Shown here piece after piece: positions 60,977 to 64,000 of a stretch of 64,000 bases of DNA. This DNA comes from Bacteroides mediterraneensis. Lineage in GTDB: Bacteria > Bacteroidota > Bacteroidia > Bacteroidales > Bacteroidaceae. Both the position numbers and the translations under genes were made by a program. Under the pieces are notes generated by a model that did not search any database, was not told the DNA's origin, and saw only the letters and a list, made by a program, of their open reading frames with translations. Location: positions 2,976,001-3,040,000 of the forward strand of contig NZ_DAJPEN010000001.1 in NCBI RefSeq assembly GCF_025993685.1. The letters run 5' to 3'. The stretch's first letter is position 1, and each line of letters starts with the position of its first letter.

Positions 60977-62266
60977 ATGAACGAGCAGGTAATACAAAAA
61001 CTAAAGATACTGACGGAATCCGCCAAATACGATGTATCATGCGCTTCCAGCGGTACTTCCCGAAAAAATACCAAAGGAGGGGTAGGAAATACTGTGGGCG
61101 GATGGGGCATCTGCCACAGTTTTTCGGAAGACGGACGCTGTATCTCCCTGCTCAAAATCATGCTGACCAACTACTGCATTTACGATTGCGCCTACTGCAT
61201 CAACCGGGTAAGCAACGACATTCCGAGAGCCACGCTTTCTGTGACGGAACTGGTGGAACTGACCATGGAATTCTACCGAAGAAACTACATCGAGGGACTG
61301 TTCCTCAGCTCAGGAGTGGTACGCAATCCCGACTACACCATGGAGCGCCTGGTCCGAGTGGCCAAAGACTTGCGAATGGTACACCGTTTCAACGGCTATA
61401 TCCACCTGAAAAGTATCCCTGGCGCCAGTGAGGAACTGGTACAGGAAGCCGGATTGTATGCCGACCGTCTCAGTGTCAATCTGGAAATTCCAACCGAAAA
61501 AAATTTAAAACTACTGGCTCCCGAAAAAGACCACCAGAGTGTATATCTCCCGATGAAATACATTCAGCAAGGGATTCTGATGCATCAGGAAGACCGGAAA
61601 CACTACCGTCACGCACCTCGTTTCGCCCCCGGTGGACAAAGCACACAGATGATTGTCGGCGCCACTCCTGAAACCGACAAGGATATCTTACGAGTTTCTT
61701 CCTCGCTCTATGAACAACCCACCATGAAACGCGTGTATTACTCAGGCTACATTTCAGTCAACACCTACGACAAGCGACTGCCGACCTTGAAGCAACCGCC
61801 TTTGGTCCGGGAAAACCGACTCTACCAAGCCGACTGGCTGCTGCGTTTCTACCAGTTCAAGGTGGACGAAATCGTGGACGACCAGACTCCCAACCTGGAT
61901 CTGGACATCGACCCAAAACTGGCCTGGGCCCTCCGCCATCCGGAGTTTTTCCCCGTGAACATCCAGACCGCCGATTACGAAGCTATCCTGCGCGTGCCGG
62001 GCATTGGGGTAAAATCTGCCCGCCTGATTGTGACTTCCCGCCGTTTCTCGCGCATCGGCTTCTATGAACTGAAAAAGATGGGAGCCGTGATGAAAAAAGC
62101 TAAATACTTCATCACCTGCAATGAACTGCCCGACAAGACTATCCACGAACTGGGTGCAGCCGGTGTACGAAGGCTCTTGCTTCCTATTCCCCGCAAAAAG
62201 ACAGACGAGCGTCAATTAAGTTTCGACTTCACAGAAACAGAGGAAGCTGCCCCCACACACAAGTGA
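60977..62266 (+). CDS. Radical SAM protein, putative DNA modification/repair type (TIGR03916-like)
   Basis: A 429-residue enzyme. The iron-sulfur site is C-x3-C-x2-C in NYCIYDCAYCINR, preceded by GGWGICHSFSEDGRCISLLK. A helix-hairpin-helix segment (LRVPGIGVKSARLIVTSRRF, about residue 330) suggests DNA binding. In many bacteria this family is encoded beside the TIGR03915/DUF4130 protein and a uracil-DNA-glycosylase-like domain. The partner is present at 63506, but a minus-strand gene lies between. ATG 60977 has the purine-rich AAAGGAATAGGAAT before it and is preferred over TTG 60959. Confidence 0.9.
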   Translation: MNEQVIQKLKILTESAKYDVSCASSGTSRKNTKGGVGNTVGGWGICHSFSEDGRCISLLKIMLTNYCIYDCAYCINRVSNDIPRATLSVTELVELTMEFYRRNYIEGLFLSSGVVRNPDYTMERLVRVAKDLRMVHRFNGYIHLKSIPGASEELVQEAGLYADRLSVNLEIPTEKNLKLLAPEKDHQSVYLPMKYIQQGILMHQEDRKHYRHAPRFAPGGQSTQMIVGATPETDKDILRVSSSLYEQPTMKRVYYSGYISVNTYDKRLPTLKQPPLVRENRLYQADWLLRFYQFKVDEIVDDQTPNLDLDIDPKLAWALRHPEFFPVNIQTADYEAILRVPGIGVKSARLIVTSRRFSRIGFYELKKMGAVMKKAKYFITCNELPDKTIHELGAAGVRRLLLPIPRKKTDERQLSFDFTETEEAAPTHK

Positions 62267-62282
62267 AAGCAGCTTCTTTCTT
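62243..62282 (+). terminator. Terminator at the end of the radical SAM gene
   Basis: GAAGCTGC (62243-62250) and GCAGCTTC (62269-62276) pair exactly, followed by TTTCTTATT. The left arm is within the last codons. Confidence 0.65.
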
Positions 62283-62302
62283 ATTATTCCTATCCTGCAT
62301 CT

Positions 62303-63388
62303 TCAACGGACGGACACTTCCATCACAGGTTGTTCCTTCACCATATCCAAGGGAACCGCTCTGTATTTGACGCGCTGGAAATCAATCTTGTTCAAGTCAA
62401 TGCTGCGGATAGATGCATTATACATTGTGCGGAAATAAATCATCCGATGCCGCATGTCTGTAGCCGAAGTCCACTGGGTCGCACTTGGGATATTGGCCGG
62501 AATCTTTCCTCCCTGAAACTCAATACCTACCGGAATATCGAAATTGTTCAGAATCTGAAATCCCTGAAGCACCGTCTGATGGGCATTTTCCTGCTGAGGA
62601 GCCGTAGTCTGATAAAAGGCAGCCCGCACAAAACGGGAAGGAGGAGTCACATCGCCCGGTATTCCCAGGAAACCGCTTCCTGCACCAAAAGAACGTAAGG
62701 TAATCTTCCCAAACTCCTGAGGTTGTGCACTACCCGCATAGAGATTCACATAATTATTCAAGTTGGTCAACTGCCATTCAAAGCCCGGAGAATTGGTCAA
62801 TACACCCAATTCGTTTTCATAAAAATGTAACTGTCCGTCCACAATCTCCAGCACTACCTGTCGTCCCGATACATCGGCAAACCGCCAGTGTACAGTGGAC
62901 GCTCGTGGGTCAATGGCTACCACATGCACCTCTTTCAGGCTTTCCATCACCTCGTCCACAGTCTGGCAATTCCCCAAGACCCAAGCTACCAGCTGCAAAT
63001 CGGCAATGGAAGAGGATTTCCATTCAGCCTTATAAGTCTCATATTTTCCATAGTTCGGAAAATAGAACAAACCGGCAGAAAGTCCTTTCTCGTTCAGTCC
63101 TTCGGCCACAAATTCTTTCTGTTCCACCGAAAGGCCTACGTAACCATATTTTGCCGTAAATTTCATGCCATCCTGCCCGCCGGGTACATACGACTGTGCC
63201 GTATAGCCACGCGGAACCACTACATAGCAGCTGTTCAAATCACTTCCGCCCCATTCAATGGTACGGGCCAGAATGCGCGTACTGTCTTTTGCCGTCAAGG
63301 TAATACCGGTACAAGCCTGCGAAGGCTGCGACTGGAAGACGGCCACTGTGGCCATCAGTCCCAAAAGCATAGATTTGTAATTCATCAT
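62303..63388 (-). CDS. Choloylglycine hydrolase family protein (bile salt hydrolase / penicillin V acylase-like)
   Basis: A 361-residue exported N-terminal-nucleophile hydrolase. The signal peptide (LLGLMATVAVFQSQPSQA) ends right before C26, which would become the free nucleophile (CTGITLTAKD). Other active-site elements: ILARTIEWGG (Arg; Glu where bile salt hydrolases mostly have Asp), GLNEKGLSAGLFY and LTNSPGFEWQLTNL (the two Asn regions). The family cleaves conjugated bile acids, penicillin V or N-acyl homoserine lactones; which of these applies cannot be told. Periplasmic location is expected. Confidence 0.9.
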   Translation of the reverse strand: MMNYKSMLLGLMATVAVFQSQPSQACTGITLTAKDSTRILARTIEWGGSDLNSCYVVVPRGYTAQSYVPGGQDGMKFTAKYGYVGLSVEQKEFVAEGLNEKGLSAGLFYFPNYGKYETYKAEWKSSSIADLQLVAWVLGNCQTVDEVMESLKEVHVVAIDPRASTVHWRFADVSGRQVVLEIVDGQLHFYENELGVLTNSPGFEWQLTNLNNYVNLYAGSAQPQEFGKITLRSFGAGSGFLGIPGDVTPPSRFVRAAFYQTTAPQQENAHQTVLQGFQILNNFDIPVGIEFQGGKIPANIPSATQWTSATDMRHRMIYFRTMYNASIRSIDLNKIDFQRVKYRAVPLDMVKEQPVMEVSVR

Positions 63389-63425
63389 TCACTCGATTTT
63401 TAGTATACAACAAAAAACGTCTGAT

Positions 63426-63458
63426 TTTGTTTCGGTTTATCGTTTTTTACTACTTTTG
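63426..63458 (+). promoter_or_regulatory. Promoter of the TIGR03915-type gene
   Basis: TTTG (63426-63429), 21 bases and TACTTTTG (63451-63458), about 47 bases before the ATG at 63506. It shows that this gene has its own promoter in the divergent gap. Confidence 0.65.
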
Positions 63459-63505
63459 TTCTCCGAAAGCTTTTTTCAAAGATAGAAAATTTTCCATTAA
63501 AAACC

Positions 63506-64000
63506 ATGATTATTTTTCAATATGATGCCACTTTCGAAGGTCTGCTCACCGCCTTGTTCGACGCCTACTTCCGCCGGACTTTTCCCGACCTCCTGCTTAC
63601 AGAAAAGGAGCCGCTACCTCTTTTCTATAACGAAAGCCATCGGGTAGTGACCGACATGGTCAAAGCGGAACGGGTATGGAAACTGCTTTCCCGGAAACTT
63701 TCCCGGAGTGCCCTGTCCTGCCTCACTTACTGCTGGCTTTCCGAAACACCGGAGGCCCCGATACTCCTTTTCCGCTATATGAGAAAAGTGACGGATGCTT
63801 CCCGTTCCATCGAACAAAATTTTGCTGACCCGGATGTACTCGGAGTATATCAGCTAAGCAAGAAAGTGGCAGGCGAACGGATGCGGGTACTCCAATTCAT
63901 GCGTTTTCAAAAGACAGCCGACCAAACTTATTTCGGTATCATGGAACCAATATACAATGTGTATCCACTGACCATCCAGCATTTTCAAGACCGTTTTGCC
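63506..64000 (+). CDS. TIGR03915-type (DUF4130) putative DNA metabolism protein, 3' end missing
   Basis: The frame is open from ATG 63506 to the right edge, 165 residues. Seen: a start MIIFQYDATFEGLLTALFDA, then YFRRTFPDLLL, ASRSIEQNFADPDVLGVYQL and MRVLQFMRFQKTADQTYFG, matching the protein that accompanies the TIGR03916-type radical SAM enzyme. The pair is thought to act in DNA repair or modification; no reaction is known. A uracil-DNA-glycosylase-like domain could follow beyond the edge. Confidence 0.85.
   Translation, partial: MIIFQYDATFEGLLTALFDAYFRRTFPDLLLTEKEPLPLFYNESHRVVTDMVKAERVWKLLSRKLSRSALSCLTYCWLSETPEAPILLFRYMRKVTDASRSIEQNFADPDVLGVYQLSKKVAGERMRVLQFMRFQKTADQTYFGIMEPIYNVYPLTIQHFQDRFA

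Overview
The window looks like chromosomal DNA of a gut Bacteroidales organism, most like Bacteroides or Phocaeicola. The evidence is the TAnnTTTG promoter -7 element (often with a TTTG-like -33 box) in front of many genes, an UpxY-type capsule antiterminator, Bacteroidetes-only families (DUF6452/DUF6048, DUF4199), a B12-dependent ribonucleotide reductase, a formylglycine-type sulfatase and a choloylglycine-hydrolase family enzyme.

Region 1 (1-9066, minus strand) is the promoter-proximal part of an AT-rich capsule or exopolysaccharide operon. In transcription order it has upxY, an iron-sulfur F420-reductase-beta-like protein, a Wzx-type flippase, a polysaccharide pyruvyl transferase, an acyltransferase, a core-2/I-branching-like transferase, two GT2 glycosyltransferases and a second acyltransferase cut by the window edge. 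Region 2 (9067-11054) is its probable switch. A perfect 17-bp inverted repeat (9238-9254 and 9803-9819) bounds about 550 bp holding a good promoter. A tyrosine recombinase gene ends 20 bp outside the right repeat. In the order shown, the best promoter points away from upxY, so the capsule is probably in the OFF state. The segment also holds a multi-palindrome repeat with a second copy at 44001-44102.

Region 3 (11244-31990) is mostly core metabolism and cell biology: a receiver-domain/ATP-grasp protein related to PEP synthase, gdhA, two tRNA-His, folD, an amidase-MCE protein pair, dnaA, a nitroreductase, class II nrdJ, folB, gph, a Sel1-repeat protein, mnmA, marC, a Crp/Fnr regulator and an M3 peptidase. 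Region 4 (31987-37977) has a lipoprotein, a dCMP deaminase-like protein, an S41 protease, 5-formyl-THF cyclo-ligase, a DUF721 protein, recF, a TPR protein and ribH. Region 5 (38029-46167) has a duplicated Tyr-Gly tRNA operon, a sulfatase, gcvT, pepT, an Omp85-like barrel, a PurF-like protein lacking the usual N-terminal cysteine, and a probable SRP RNA placed before two tRNA-Thr genes.

Region 6 (46365-50653) holds an envelope gene string: a DUF4199 protein, a GT2, DUF6452, DUF6048, mntP and apbE. Region 7 (50749-60762, minus strand) is a DMT transporter plus an apparent seven-gene operon: HlyD-type adaptor, two MacB/FtsX permeases, ATPase, TolC-type channel, NtrC-type regulator and histidine kinase. 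A sigma-54-like promoter lies just before the adaptor start, suggesting that the operon is controlled by its own sigma-54 activator. Region 8 (60977-64000) has a radical SAM DNA-repair-type protein and its usual partner (TIGR03915 family, cut by the window edge), separated by a minus-strand choloylglycine-hydrolase family gene.
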